From: Alisma plantago-aquatica
Lineage: Eukaryota > Streptophyta > Magnoliopsida > Alismatales > Alismataceae
Direction: 5' to 3'
NCBI GenBank assembly: GCA_963693085.1
Contig: OY856409.1
Coordinates: forward strand, 519,633,303-519,697,302
DNA length: 64,000 bases
The position numbers and the translations under genes are program-made. Position 1 is the first letter of the stretch. The number at the start of each line of letters is the position of its first letter. The notes beneath the pieces were generated by a model, which worked only from the letters and a program-made list of their open reading frames with translations, did not search any database and had not been told where the DNA came from. Shown piece after piece: positions 1 to 12,736 of the stretch.

Positions 1-274
1 TCCCCACCTTATCATTATCTTTATAATTATACTAGAGAACTAAAGCCATGCTCTACATGTGACACATTTCAATATAACCCCTTACTTTGGGTAAATTGCA
101 CTTTGGTCCAAAACAAGCAAACATTGCTCAAACAACACCCAAACATGACCAAACTGGTAACATGAGCTTGTCACATGATATCAAAACATCTTAAGAGATT
201 ATATTAAGGTTCTAAGCACCTTTCATAAGCAAAGAAAAGAGGGTTAGCCCAAAACTTGGGTCAGGGTCCTTACA
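1..274 (-). mobile_element. Start of a giant LTR, truncated by the window edge
   Basis: Read on the minus strand this begins TGTAAGGACCCTGACC and runs off the left edge. It closely matches the first ~220 bases of the giant LTR at 23855 (shared phrases include TTTTGGACCAAAGTGC and AGGGGTTATATT), so both belong to one gypsy-type LTR family in opposite orientations. It interrupts the LINE endonuclease directly after the GDFNEI motif. Only the upstream end of the LTR is visible, so solo versus full element cannot be decided here. Confidence 0.75.
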
Positions 275-696
275 ATTTCATTGAAATCTCCAAAGAAAAT
301 AACAAGAAGATTAGATTTTGCTCTCAAGTTCCTCACGAGACCCCATGTCTTGTATTTTTGCCATTGTTATGACCACCCATAAATTCTGACTTCCCTCCAA
401 TGATAGTCCCTTGTAGTACTTTTAACAAGAACTTCCACATGGCATTGTGAGAAATATAGGACCTCTACATCAATATCTCTCCACAATAGGCCCAAGTCTC
501 CAGATTTTCCTACACTAGGGACACACAGACCCTCCTTGAAGCCGTATTTCCTCTGAATTGATTCCATCTGTGTGTTGCTGATTTTGGTTTTCGAGATGAA
601 AACCAAGGATGGGCATTCTCTCCAGCACCAGTTGCAGAAAGCATTCGAGCTATCAGGTTTGCGCATCCCCTGACAGTTCCAGCTGAAGATTTTCAT
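275..696 (-). pseudogene. LINE ORF2 N-terminal endonuclease fragment
   Basis: The translation begins MKIFSWNCQGMRKPDSSNAF, the usual start of plant L1-type ORF2 proteins (apurinic endonuclease/exonuclease/phosphatase fold, which nicks the target for target-primed reverse transcription). The SWNCQG and F.SKTK segments correspond to the first two catalytic motifs; SKTK has lysine where most relatives have the ETK glutamate. About 110 codons are open, then a stop. The frame further downstream reads LVIFFGDFNEI, the GDFNE catalytic motif, just before the LTR junction at 274. Reverse transcriptase is absent from the window. It is a broken, inactive copy. Confidence 0.85.
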
Positions 697-2727
697 TGTT
701 GTTCACGGGATTGGTCAACACCAAATCTCACTACTTTAAGTATCACACACTCTGTGGATGATGGTCCCTCTTCTCTGAATTGTTTCTTCTTTGACTCTCT
801 GTTATGCTCATCAATGGACTCCACCACCAAACTGTCTTCACCTTGCCTAGATCTCTTGCCTTGCCGATACACAGTCTCCCCATCCGATAGATTAGGTTCC
901 TCTTCAATGATAAACACCCTTCGTTTGATGATCGTTGGTTTTCTTAGCTTCTTTACAGTGCTCTTTTTGTTGTCCATAAGCTCATTACTCTGACATGATG
1001 TGGCTTTCTTTTTCTGTCCCCTAGTCTGGATTATTGTTGCACTCCACCCACATTCAAAGGATAGACAGCCACTCCCATGGTCTTTGGATGTATTCAGGAT
1101 CACTCTGTATCATCCCTTGTTAAGAACGGTATAAGAATTTGGAAAACTTTATCCATGTTGATACGATATGCTCTCATAGCAAGGGGGTTTCTGATAATTG
1201 TTGAGACACCTTGTGGACCTTTGTTGCATGTTTCAACCCTACTGTTGTTCATGGATGTGTCTTCTCCGCTATGGATTAGGTTTGCTCACGGAGTGCTTTC
1301 TGGAGTAGATGATAGTCTCAGTATTTCCCCTAAGAGCACAGGCTCACCTTCATCTGAATGAGTTTCCCTCTGTGATCCTTCGTCCCCAACACCTTCGGTG
1401 CTGCAGATTTGTGCTTCAACTGGTTGACAACATCCGTTTTTGTGGTAGGCTCCACTTCCTTAGTTGTTTGCACCAACCCTAGTTCTTCTGTGATATTCCC
1501 TTCAACTTCCCACAAGAAGCTGCTGGGGTTCCTTCACATCACTAGTTTCTACCGTCTGCGACATGATCTGAACTGTGCTTTGTCCATCTCACTCTGTTCC
1601 TTCTACTTCTGCCCAGTTTTGTGTAGAAAGACAATGTTCTCTTGGTTGATCCCTTGCCATAGACCTTGTTTACCACTAACTGACTGGGTCAACACAGTGA
1701 CACATTGAGCCACTGTTACAACCCCAATTTTGGGTTTTGTGGATGAGAAATGTAATTTCTCTTAATAAAGATAAATGAACAAATAACGATGTCATTTGAT
1801 TGAATGCATGAATTTCATTTAAAATAGCTATGTTGTTTTCTTTGTGGGCTTTATTGGCTATTGGACCAATAACAAGAAAAAGACAAAGGCAATTCAATTA
1901 TTAAAAGAATAATTAAGAAATGGAGAAAAGAAAGATGTATAAATCTCTAGAAGGTGAAGTAATATCCTCCAAGGATGGATTTCGTGCCTTTTTGGTTCCT
2001 TGGATTCCAAGGAGTCCAAGTTGCAAAGGATAATGCAACAGGAAAGAGAAAAGATCAATTAAATATTATTTTATTAAGAAGGAAATGTGAAATAATAATA
2101 AAATTACAAGAAAAGTGTGAAAATATGGATGATGGATCCATCTTGGAGAAGATTTCATGTTCACATGGTTTCCAATAGAAAAAGGAATCAGAATTAAGAA
2201 AATAAAGAATTATGAGGAAGAAATTATGCTTAAATGAGTTTTATTAAGCATTTACTCGCATGTGAAGAAACCATATCTTTCCTTTCAAGTTTAAGGCTCA
2301 AATTTGTAATAAAGGAAGATAATGAAAATCTAAAGATCTCCCTAAAATTTGGTTGAAAAACAATGCACAGATTCCAAGTTATGCAATTTACAAACAATCC
2401 TAAAGTTTGGACATTAATTGCATAGTAATCATGTGTCACGATTTATCTGGGATTCAATCCCAATTTTTGTTTTTGGGCGCTCATCTGCTATCGTTGGATC
2501 TATGATCTACAACCTGGGATGAATCCCAGTCTCACAAGGATCTGGGATCGCAGAGTCCATGCTGCAAATCTTACATCAAAGATTGCACAAGATTGGCAAC
2601 ATCTGTGGAGCTTTAAACGAGTTCTTTGTCTTCGGGAAGGTGTCCCGCTCCTAACCAACCTGGGCTTGTAGTGGTTTCATTAATGTTTGAGGGAAACCAC
2701 AAACTCGTCAAACACCTGTGGACACCC

Positions 2728-2736
2728 TATATATAG
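2728..2736 (+). promoter_or_regulatory. TATA box of the solo LTR
   Basis: TATATATAG lies about 1 kb into the LTR and just upstream of the GC-rich leader-like block, as expected for the U3/R junction of a long plant LTR. This is a sequence match only; no transcript evidence is available. Confidence 0.55.
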
Positions 2737-4159
2737 AGTAGTGTGCACGACAAGGCGAGCAACCCTACACTTTATCCTCTCACAACCGCGACGCGGAGAT
2801 GGTCGTCATGATGCTGCCAATTCGAGGTTTCGACTTGACCTGAGACCCTATCGAGAAGCAGTTATCAACAGAGGAGAACCGCGCCTCGTCGGTGATGAAG
2901 GAGCAGTGCAATGGAGGAATTGGCCTCCCAGGCAAGTTCGCGAGGGGCCGGCGGAGCTCCTGGACCGATCAGGTTGCTCGCAGATGCACGGATGGCCAGA
3001 GTCAACCCTTGAGTTGACTCGGCTGGGCTGCTCGCAAGCCATCCCAAGGAAGAAGATGATCAGGGGGAAAGAGCCCTTTGCCCTCCCTCTTCCTACAGAT
3101 TAGGTAAGGGCATAACCGCCTTTTTCCTCTTTTTCAATCGCAAGTCAGGTGCGTATTTGTGGATCGTTGGATTCCACGTGGTCCAGCGGACAACGGATCG
3201 AACAACTAGGTTTTTTTTGATGAAATCGTAATAAATTAGAAAATCCAAAAAAGTGACTTTTCTTGCAAAAACCATATCTTTTACTAGAGAACTCGGATGA
3301 GAAAGGTTTATACATGAAAATTGGTCAGAAAAATATGAGGAACGCGTTAAAAATAATTTAAGAACCTGATTTTGTTCCTATTTGCAAAAGTGTATAATTT
3401 TGATGAAAAAGGTATTAATGTGTGGTCAGAAACCCTAATTGATGATAAAGGATAGATTTAATATTGCAAATAGGTTAATTCGAGTATTATTAACTTGTTT
3501 AATGATAAAGATGGATCTTGATCTGTTTTGAAGATGAAAATGTCAGAATTAAGGTTTTAAGCCTAACCTTGTGATTAATACCTTTAGAAACCTTATAAGG
3601 GAAAAGGGAAGGAAAGAGTAGTTTATTCGAAATTAGGGTTTCATGTTGCAAAAGTATGATCTTAGAATCTTTTGTGATAAATAAGATGAGATAATTAGGG
3701 TTATATGGATATTTTGATAAAAGTAAAGTAAAAGTGGTAAAAAGGAAGTGAAACCCTAATTATGGTCAAAACCCTAAAAAGGGCTAGTAACCCTAGGGCA
3801 CGATTAGGCCTATTAGACTGGGATACCATGATCCATGATATAGAATTTTAGATGTATATTTCAGGGCCAAATTTTGTGCTTTCTTGCTTGATTATGGATT
3901 ACTTGCTTGTTTGGATTAATTATGCATTCAAGACAGCTTGACAGGTATGTGGTTAATTATGATTAATCGCATTAGTTTTCCCAAAGGTTTTCCAGATGGT
4001 TAATCGCATTGAATGCAACTTAACTGTTTAGATGTTCATACTTGCAAAATCATAAAGTCACTATGGTTATCACAAATATAAATACATGTGTATCCTCGCA
4101 CCTACATGCCACCCTGATGGAAGATGCCATAAAGGTCAGGCCCAAGAGGGTAGACCAAT

Positions 4160-4281
4160 GGGCACCATGAGAGGTGACCCCAGACACCAAGCTCGGGAAT
4201 GAGAAGGTGGTCTATGTTGCATGACTATGGGGCACCATGAGAGGTGACCCCCATGCACCAAGCTCGGGATTGAGAAGGTGG
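4160..4281 (+). repeat. Two 70-bp units with hairpin-forming dyads in the LTR tail
   Basis: Two units start at 4160 and 4230. Each has GGGCACC, six bases, then GGTGACCC (arms complementary apart from one bulged A), followed by CACCAAGCTCGGGA and GAGAAGGTGG. They lie near the downstream end of the LTR, where five other giant LTRs in the window and one LTR-like insertion carry a comparable structure with different sequence. Confidence 0.75.
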
Positions 4282-5630
4282 CCTTAAGTCATTGGCAAAA
4301 GAGAAACCCTAGAGGGGTATTCCAGGGTTAGAGCAAAAGCAGTGGAGAATGACACATTGAAAATGTAAATTGGTTTGCTAATTACCCTGATTGTGATAAT
4401 TAAATTGTTAGCCATATTTGTGAAATTTTGGTTGTTCCCACATACCAGCATATTCCTATATGCTGACCGACATTTTGTTTATCAGTGTTTTAGGTACAAC
4501 ATTTTAAGGAACAAACAATAAAGTGACACATTGTGGAAATAAGAAATAAAGTGCAAGGAAGATTAGATAGAGTGAATCCAGGCTGTGGATAGAGTAGTTT
4601 ACCAAAGTTTTAAAAACGTATGCAAAGTTTTATTTTATACCAGTTTTCAATTTATTTGATAAAATTTGATAATTGTTATTGATTATTTGTCGAACCTTTG
4701 ATCCTGTTAATTGGGATAATGGCTCTGATCTCTTGGTCTCCCTTAATTGGGGGTTACTGGGAGGTGGGGTCATTACATGCACGCTCCCTATTTTCTCTTC
4801 ATCTCCTCCCCATCATCCTCGAGGGTGTAGTCTTTGTCAACGTGACCTAGCAGGTCACATAAATAGTAGAAGTTAGAGAGCCTCTCATATTTAAGTTCCA
4901 GTTCAATTATATTTCCTTTTCTATCTCAAATTTTCTGAGTTCTTTTGATTGGTTTTGTGACATCCAATCCCAATCACATTCACGGGGATGTCTCCCATCC
5001 CAACTCATCTCTATCTACCTCGATCACTCAACCCACCTTGCCTGTGATCGCCCTAATTACTATATCTGATCTATGGCCTAGAGACAAGCCATAGAGTCTC
5101 ACCCAGAACAAGCTTTCTTTGAATATCATCTTCTGTGGCTGGTTGTCTTCATTGATCTCCTTGGTGAGAAGAAGCTTGTTCTCTAAGTTCCATGGGCCAC
5201 CTTCAAGAACTTTCTTCTTGTCCTTCTAATGGAAGAACTGAATAATAAAGACAGATGTGTCCATTTGTTTGAAGATAACTTTATGTGAGAGAGCCCAATC
5301 TTGGGTAAGGGTTCTCTTCATCGCCCAAAAATTGAACGGACATTTAGTAAGAAGCCTAGCCGCCAGGGCCAAGGAAACATGTGATTCCTATTTGTTCAAA
5401 GTTTTGGTACCCAGATCTACCACATCGTCATCTTCTTCATCTTCTGACCCTAGATGTACACAATGTGTAGCCAACTCTTCAGCCATCCCGAGGGGGTCAC
5501 ATCTATGGGGAGCGTAGACCTAACCTTAAACTTGCAAGAAATAGGGTAACCACTCGGGAGAATAGGGTAACCACACGGGAGAGAGAGGGCTTTCACCGCT
5601 GCTCGCTAGTTGCCAGAGAAACTAGAATTG

Positions 5631-5943
5631 TGAACGGTAAAGAGACACTACATACATGTGAATTAATTGGTTATTATCCCTTTTCTGAAAAATTTATGTT
5701 GGTTTTGGTTATAAGATATGTTTCCCTTTATTTTAGTAGGTATGGGATCCCATTCCTTACAACATGTGCCCAAAATAAATGGGAAGATCAACTAGATTTT
5801 ATTGATAATTGCAACATGACTAACAAGGTGTGATTCCTTCTTTTTGATATAGTCTCATGATACACTATCATTGTGCTTCAGGCGGAGTTCATCATGATAC
5901 ATTATCACAATCTCTAGAAGGTGATAAAACTCTTTTTAAGGAG
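5631..5943 (-). pseudogene. Distal internal fragment of copia element A (after integrase core)
   Basis: From about 5770 the sequence matches copia B around 19280-19400 (shared phrases TTCATTGATAAT-like, ACATGACT, GTGTGATTCC, GATACACTATCA, CACAATCTCT). The lower part, 5631-5770, is more diverged. It is the continuation of the A internal domain interrupted by the insertion at 5944-9888. The rest of A towards its 3' LTR is not in the window, probably lying left of the LINE. No open frame survives. Confidence 0.55.
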
Positions 5944-5969
5944 TGGGACCCGAGAGGGGATCCACTCCC
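5940..5969. repeat. Hairpin at the left end of the unclassified insertion
   Basis: GGAGTGG and CCACTCC form perfect 7-bp arms around a purine-rich loop, directly at the left junction of the insertion. Its role is unknown. Confidence 0.5.
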
Positions 5970-6304
5970 TACTAAATTTGAGAATAAACCCATATATTCC
6001 AAACACACTAAAAACATATGATGGAATATGTGTAATTTTTTTATTATTTCTCAAATGATGATATACAAAAAGAGACCAATGTATAGTAGTAGAAATATAT
6101 TTATTAACTATATTCAATTTTATAAAACTACAACATTGTCTCCCATATAGGATTTACATAAAACTTAGAACATAAGAATCAAAGTAGAGGGATGTCTAAT
6201 CTATCTCAATCCTACCTCCCATTAATAGTCTTCTCCATTAGCTAGATCTATGTCTCCATGCAAAGTCCTCCATGTCCAACTCCTTAGGTTGTTCTACCTC
6301 TGAG

Positions 6305-6452
6305 TGGGTTTGAAAAACAACACCCATGAGGAAGAAAATAAAAGGAAAAGCAGGGTTGAGACACCATTGGATCTCAACCTAAAATATGGGTGGAAAAGCA
6401 CACCCTAGGCAGAAAACATGCCTCTATAAATAATGGGTGGAAAATCACACCC
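6305..6452. repeat. Three GGGTG...CACCC dyad repeats
   Basis: Copies lie at 6305-6325 (GGGT...ACCC, diverged), 6388-6405 and 6435-6452 (both GGGTGGAAAA-n3-CACCC). The last two sit in units 47 bp apart that also share GGCAGAAAA and CTATAAAT. The 5-bp arms are perfectly complementary in the last two copies. Confidence 0.75.
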
Positions 6453-6914
6453 TGGGCAGAAAAACACGCCCCTATAAATATGGTTGTACAGATGTACCAC
6501 TACAAGAAATAAAGCTAGTCTAAACATGCACAAAAATAGGGAAAGACAAGTATAAGTTTAGTCCATGTGAAATAATAGGATGAGAACATCCAAAATAAAT
6601 CATGTGGGGTCAGAGGACCCATAAGTATTGTCTAAGAAAAAAAAGATTTCAAAATGATGAAAAAGATTATATCTATTCATGATTCATATGGGAAAGGATA
6701 TTTTTAGTCATAATAGTAGTGCCTAGATAATAGAAAAGATGCACATACTTAACTTGAGTTTTTAAATCATAGATGGAGTTTGCATATGTTTAGGATCAAT
6801 ATACTAATTCCATCATAGTCCACAAGAACCCTATTGAAGACATACATAAGAACATGGTTACATTTGTATTAATTATATAAATTCTAAAAAAATCCTTTTA
6901 TTATTAGTGATTTA

Positions 6915-7350
6915 GGTCTTCAAAACCATGTTATGTTGTGGATTAAATGTTACTAAGCTCATAACATATTTTACTTTATTTTTTAGGCTTATATATTATT
7001 AATTATGAATTTTTATGAAGTCCAAACAATTATATAAATCCATATAAATTTCATATTTATTATGTTGGAATTAGGTGGTACAACTGGTACCATTGAATAG
7101 ATTATAACCTTTCTGAATTTGTAATATGTTTTGTTTTATTTTTCCAAGTTATCTATCTTTATCTATGAATTTTAGAAATATTAAACAATTAAGAAAATCC
7201 TTGAAACATCACATATCTATTATGTTTAACTAAGAGGATAAGATCGATACCATTTGATAGAGAAAAATATAACAATTTCAAAACATTTTTCTTTTATTTT
7301 TTGGACTATGAATAATTTACTATTAATTTTGGAAACATCTACCAATCATA
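6915..7350. repeat. Diverged tandem repeat, about 165-bp period, three copies
   Basis: Three imperfect copies share an order of phrases: TATTATGTT, then a GG...GATACCAT-type stretch, TTTTATTTTTT, then ATGAATTTT and AAACAATTA. The copies begin near 6915, 7060 and 7220. The period drifts and the third copy is partial. The sequence is AT-rich and non-coding. Confidence 0.5.
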
Positions 7351-8184
7351 CAAACCAAAAAATACACATAAAAGCCAAGTCGGGAGATCACAAACTATCA
7401 TCTTCCTTCCCTCAGAAGACAAAATAAAAAGGTCTAATACGATAGTGAAATTTACAAATTAGTGATTTAATTTTGGGATCTCGGCTTCCTCAAATTGTTG
7501 TAAGACAACTTTGATGATGTTTGGTTTTTGATGGATCTGTAGACCTCAAACAAAGTTTGGGAAGGTACATAACCTCAAAACCACCCTCTTTGCCATGGCT
7601 AACAAAGAGCAGCCAGTGGGAAGCTAGAGAAAGAGGAAACTAATGATTAACAAAACCAGATATTTTTCCTTATAATGGTGTACCGAACACAAACTGGTCT
7701 TGCGAAAAGACACAAGATAAAGCGGCGATATCCGAAAGGGAAAATAACTTGTTCGTCACAACACAAATGAGAGGGAACACAAAATTAAGAAACTTTGATT
7801 ATGAACAAAATGAAAACAAAGGTGAGTTTGTTAGCTCACTAGGGAGAATCCACAAGTTCTTTTGACACTCCACCATCTCTAAAGAACAAACTAAAAAATC
7901 CGGCCTCGATAGCCAATGGGTGTCATCCTGGGTTGATGCACACGTCAAAGCCAGATGCCAAGATCCTCAGGCCACCTTGGGGAAGCAACAAGAACAATTT
8001 TGGTCAAGGGCATTCACTAGAGCAGGACCTAGAACTGAGAATTCTATCGAAAAGGTTACTAGTTAAAGGTGGGATTGAGTATAATAAGGAGGTGATATTG
8101 TAAAATTAGAGGAAACATTGGGTTGCTGAAGCAATACAAGGACTTAAGAGTTAACCGTAACAATACAGGAAGAAGTAGCATCAC

Positions 8185-8302
<118 letters not shown>

Positions 8303-9888
8303 GAGAATTTGGATTGTGTGGGAAGTCAGCCTTAAAAGATTAAACAACATCAAAATAAAGCAAAATGGAAACTACTCAAAATGGAATCTCAACGTGACGG
8401 TTAGAGTGGAGAGAGAGAAGTCATGGAGAGAAGGGCTGCTTAAATAGTTATTACTTGCCTTATTTTTTAACTATGACAAAAGAAGATGATTTCTTAGTTT
8501 AAGTGAATAATATTGAATTGTTTGAGAAGAGACAGTTTATTAAAAATATATAGAAATCCAAAAATACGCATGACAACAAAAATATTAAGAAATCTTCCGA
8601 TTCAAAAATAGTATTAGCCCTTTATTTCTTATTACTTCCATATTTTCTTCCACAAATTATTCAAGGAAACTAGCATTATCCAACAAATAAATTCTACATA
8701 AAAATTATTCAAGGAATGAGGATTATAGTTTATCATTATTTTCCACTTTTGTGGTAATTTGTTTAGTTGATTAATATATATAAGATTCTAGGTTACTACT
8801 GTAATATCTACTTTAATAATTATCATACTCTTCTCATATCTTAGAATTCTATTCTATAATATTATTTTTATTTTTTTATTACGTTCCAATGTTCGACCTT
8901 CCATAGTATCTATATAACACTTTAATAATTATATATTATGAGCCCTATTTTACATATCTTTTGGGTGTTTCATTATTTATTTAATAATGTTAGATCCTAT
9001 CATTTATTTTATTCTCATAATGAATTTAAGGAACATAGAAATACTATATTATTGTAAACTTGACATACAAGCAAATTAAAATGGGAGGAAGATAGTTTTA
9101 AAATGAATTTTACCTTTTGGTTAGGTTTAACATATTATATAATGTTTTTGGCTTTAATATACATTCTCGCTCATAATTACTTTAAAGTAGATAGGATTGT
9201 CCAAAGTAGACTAATTTTGGTATATAGATTTCAAACTTGAGGTTTGTTTCCACTTTTGAAAACTTCTAGTAATTTATTTAACACTTTTGGGTTTTTCTCC
9301 TATTTTCTTCTCAAATTATATTTAACATAATTATTGGTGTTTAAATAAAATGAAACTTTTCAACTAAGCTAATTGTCACCCAAGGAACATGCTTTTACCA
9401 TTATATTTAATTTTTAAGATGTCCTTTTATGAGTTATGGCACCACTAGAAATTTTGACACATTAAAATTGTATTTAACAAAATTATATTTTTATTATAAA
9501 TACTTACTTAATTGAGTCTTCTTATCTTCAATATATTTTCAAAAGATATATATAATTATTATTTTGCATGAAATTCTAAATTTTACTTATTTTACATATT
9601 TAATCTATTAATTTCGTATTTATTTAAATAATAGAACATTATTAATATTTATGAACATGGAATAATGAATTGTTACTCCAAAGAGTATTATTCGTTTTAT
9701 TTATCCATTATGTTAGTAAAGGAAATACATGTAACATATTTCATTATTTTATTACATGCTATCACATAACTAAGTCATTTGAAAATGTGTTTTAATTTTT
9801 AACCTTGTTTGGTCATATATAAGAAATCAAATCCTACTAGAATTTTAATAATATAATAGGGTAAGATTCTAGGTTCTAGTTCATGACA

Positions 9889-10690
9889 CTCTTTGTTTAA
9901 AATATCTCGACATCAATCACATCAACATATCTTAATAATTTTACCAAGTTAGTTACATACTTCATTCATAATCTCCTTGAGCACTTCAAGAAATTTCATA
10001 CTTGTATTTCATTAAATACAAACATCCATATTTATTGATAGAATCAATAAATATATTAACGTACTTTTAATAACCTTTAGCGTTGATTAGAAAAGATTCA
10101 TATACATAAGTATGTGTGAGTCCTAGTAGAACAGTTGCTCTCCCACTACATCTAGTGAAGATGCTTTTGTCATATTGCATAATAAATAAGACTTGCATGT
10201 CTCTATTGGTTCAATAACCAAAAGAGTCTAGATAACCATCATATGGATTCTAGAAATGCATTTGTCATTTATGTGCTCTAGATGACAATGCTATATGTAT
10301 TCAATATTTGAGTCATCAAGTCATTCAGTATATGAGTCATACACATTTGTCTTTACAACTATCACATATAGATTGTGAGACATATGGCATTTCCATACAA
10401 GATCATATTTTTTAAAATGAAATATCAATTTATTCATAATATTCTTATCCATAATAGATACACGATGTTTTTATTAATGATAGATATACAATAGCAATTC
10501 ACTAATTCTATTACATGTCCATGAATGATGAATTCCAACTATACTGGAAGCAACTCTTACCCTGTACAGTTCTACCGTACAGCCTGAAGTAGAGATCTCC
10601 ATCTCTTTCTTATTCCTTTATTCCTTTATGTGAAAAAGATAGATTCCTTTTAACACTTACCCTTCTCCTAGTCTTTAGTGTAGAAGACTT
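9889..10690 (-). pseudogene. Copia A protease/integrase N-terminal remnant
   Basis: On the minus strand this follows gag and matches copia B 19410-20290 and C 56190-57060. Near 10060-9900 degraded integrase text can be read (for example a LEVLKEIMNEV-like stretch corresponding to the FE.F+E..NEV part of copia integrase). The region is full of stops and is interrupted at 9888 by the insertion described above. In the family, integrase joins the cDNA to the target. Confidence 0.6.
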
Positions 10691-11340
10691 GGACTTCATC
10701 TCAGCCTCAAAACTCTTCTTGACCTTGCCTTTACCCTTGGAATCACTTCTGCTGATCACTGTCATAGATTTGTCCTTCTTCATTCTTGCTTTGGCATCAA
10801 CATGCCAAGTAGTTTTGACAACAATTTATCCAATTTACTTCATAAATTTAAAATATGATTAATACAATGATTTTTATATCCATATTTGTGGTCAACCCTT
10901 GACCTAAAAGAAATCCCAGTCTCTCCACATGTCCAATCATATAGAGCACATGGGGCTTTACTAGATCTTCCTCCGTCAGTTTGCACTCAAAACAACACCT
11001 TTGAGACATTATACCTTACTTGCTTTACATGATTCTTAAGATGTATTACCATCTCGAGAATGTCCACATTTTCATACTGCTAATGCAACCCATAGTTCAT
11101 ACAACATAGCATAAGGTACTCAATTGTCTATGACATCATTGGCATCCTTCTAGTAAGCATCCATTTCAGCTTTAGGTGCATGTGGAGTGGGTTTCTCTGA
11201 CTCTAGTCTTTCAAGGACATAGAGATTTCACTCATCGGTGAGAACGCTTCTCAAAGTCCTTAACCAGTTGTGGAAATTAATCACGTTTAATTTTGTCCTT
11301 CTCAAGGACTGATTATAATGGTTGATATAAGATTCTACAA
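10690..11340 (-). pseudogene. Copia A gag (UBN2-type) remnant
   Basis: The minus strand reads SVLEKDKI near 11320 and then LYVLERLESEKPTPHAPKAE, matching the better preserved gag of element C (VIEKDTFNGNNFHDWFRTLR...YVLETPEPDEP). The C-terminal end has the lysine/glycine-rich KGKGK run before the zinc-knuckle region. Several stops and frame shifts are present. Gag forms the virus-like particle in active Ty1-copia elements. Confidence 0.65.
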
Positions 11341-12723
11341 AGATATTTTGCAACTTTGTCAAAACACTTTTTATTTGATTTGATTTGATATGTTAACAAT
11401 ATTATTAGGCCTTTAATTAATTATCACTTCCACTATTTTGTTCAAATTGATAACCCTCATGTATCAATTCAGAGGATTGTAGCGTACAATCTTCTAGTGA
11501 GCCAAGATCCAAAATAATTGAATTATTACCCGACCAACACCAACGTCTATAACCAATTATTAAGGTATGCTACTTTTCCCAATTGCATCTCATACGATTC
11601 TTGGATAGATTGTATGTGCAACTCCTTTCCATAATCCATATGCATTCCTTTAGGTGCTTAATCTCAGTAAGGATACCTGGTTAAGCATGACCTAAAATCC
11701 AATACGATAGACATGCACCCCACTTGGTAGGCCCACATAAGTACCATCACACTTCTATGAGATTGACGGCGCACCACCCTTGGGGTGCCCATGTTTAGTC
11801 GATCAAGCTTTTCATGTGTGCTGCTTATCGAAAGCATATTAGACTTAGTATTTATTGAGGGGTTTTATATAAGTAAATACATATACATATCCAAACACCA
11901 CATACTTATAGTACTATCATATGCATGATATAACCACAATGAAAATATGTAACATAAAACATATAAGCGGTGGTTATGGCCATGCTATTATAATCCTTGG
12001 GGCCATAAGGAATTACTACCACCTAAGGTCCACATCATATGCAACCTGTTGTTGATGAAGATATATTCTCGAACCAATCTAGGTTGATCGGTTCAACTCT
12101 TGAACCGACTGTCTCACCTCGTGGTCGCTTGGTTGGGCTCTTAAAATGGTCGTCTGGTTCTCAGGTTCAAGTGATGTCTGGACTCCTCCAGCCGATCGGT
12201 TGGGCCACCAGTCGATCAGTTCAAACTCTTTTCGTCTAGCCTCCTCGTTCCTTCATTTGACTAGTTTGTCTCACAAACTAGTAGGTTCATCTTGTGCAAA
12301 ATGTCTTCTCACATCGAAACATAAATTAAAACTATCCTATTTCTTATTACATTGTATAAGGGAAAACCTTGAGTTACATTTGAGAAGAAATAGAAAGAAG
12401 AGAATTAATTTACATTTAGAAAGGAGAGAGGCTCAGTATGAAAACTGAGATATAAATAGGAATAAACAATCACAACCATACACATACAAATCAAGGGTTA
12501 TTGACCATTACCATGCTTTACATCCACCATCAAAACCAGCTTTTAGGGCGACACGTGTAAATTGCATATATATCAAATCATATCATATCTATATATTAGT
12601 TTGTAGAGTAGTATGTGGTAAATAGTCAGATATGCACATTAACCAATTTAATATTCGTATTGTATGCCATACAATAAATCCAATCATATTGATTTAAATC
12701 TAGATATATCATAAATTGATGTG
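11341..12723 (-). other. Copia A leader between primer site and gag
   Basis: Non-coding on both strands. It aligns with the C leader (59888-61284): shared phrases include AGGTGCTTAATCTCA, GATCGATCAAGCTTTTCAT-like text, and ATTGATGTGGCTCTGATACC. It contains repeated GAACC/GGTTC-type dyads at about 12060-12240 that also occur upstream of the TATA box in the LTRs of this family. Confidence 0.65.
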
Positions 12724-12735
12724 GCTCTGATACCA
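12724..12735 (-). other. Primer-binding site of copia A
   Basis: On the minus strand TGGTATCAGAGC, complementary to the 3' end of initiator tRNA-Met, lies one base after the LTR end. It fixes the direction of the element (minus) and identifies 12737-14799 as its 5' LTR. Confidence 0.85.
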
Positions 12736-12736
12736 C

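Larger units (their letters stand above)
1714..4777 (+). mobile_element. Solo gypsy-type LTR of about 3.06 kb nested in LINE ORF1
   Basis: It begins TGTTACAACCCC and ends GGGGTCATTACA. No second LTR, primer site or internal domain is present. LINE ORF1 sequence is found on both sides, and the two sides meet inside the YGxWL codons. The flanking pentamers GCCAC and TGCAC match at only three of five positions, so the target duplication has decayed. Inside are a TATA box (2728), a GC-rich leader-like stretch (about 2750-3105) ending at a splice-donor-like AG|GTAAGG (3104), several AAACCCTAA-type boxes around 3600-3790, and a tandem dyad repeat near 4160-4280. Confidence 0.8.
697..5486 (-). pseudogene. 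LINE ORF1 (DUF4283/zinc-knuckle nucleic-acid-binding protein), split
   Basis: The start at 5486 gives MAEELATHCVHLGSEDEEDD, typical of plant LINE ORF1. A few in-frame stops follow. Further on are the DUF4283-like stretches (FWAMKRTLTQDWALSHKVIF, then GGPWNLENKLLL) and FWVRLYGLSLGHRS. Near 4890-4800 lies a degraded CCHC knuckle (YERLSNFYYLCDLLGHVDKD), with tyrosines replacing two cysteines. The coding sequence is then cut by the solo LTR inside the conserved YGxWL segment and resumes below 1713 as the basic, glutamate-rich C-terminal tail (reading to about 700). The family role is RNA/DNA binding in the LINE ribonucleoprotein. It is clearly non-functional here. Confidence 0.8.
275..5630 (-). 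mobile_element. L1-type plant LINE, 5' part, split by a solo LTR
   Basis: On the minus strand this shows a 5' UTR (about 5630-5487), ORF1 (from 5486) and the first part of ORF2 (endonuclease, ending at 275). The 3' side lies beyond the LTR at 1-274 and outside the window. A 3.06-kb solo LTR (1714-4777) sits inside ORF1. To the right, copia element A sequence appears from about 5770, so the LINE probably inserted into copia A; its own target duplication cannot be tested here. The 5' boundary is approximate. Confidence 0.8.

Noticed and set aside
2687..3103. 138-codon plus-strand frame after the TATA box of the solo LTR
   Set aside because: The first methionine lies upstream of the TATA box, the overlapping minus frames are similarly long because of GC content, and no domain is visible. 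More likely a transcribed LTR leader.
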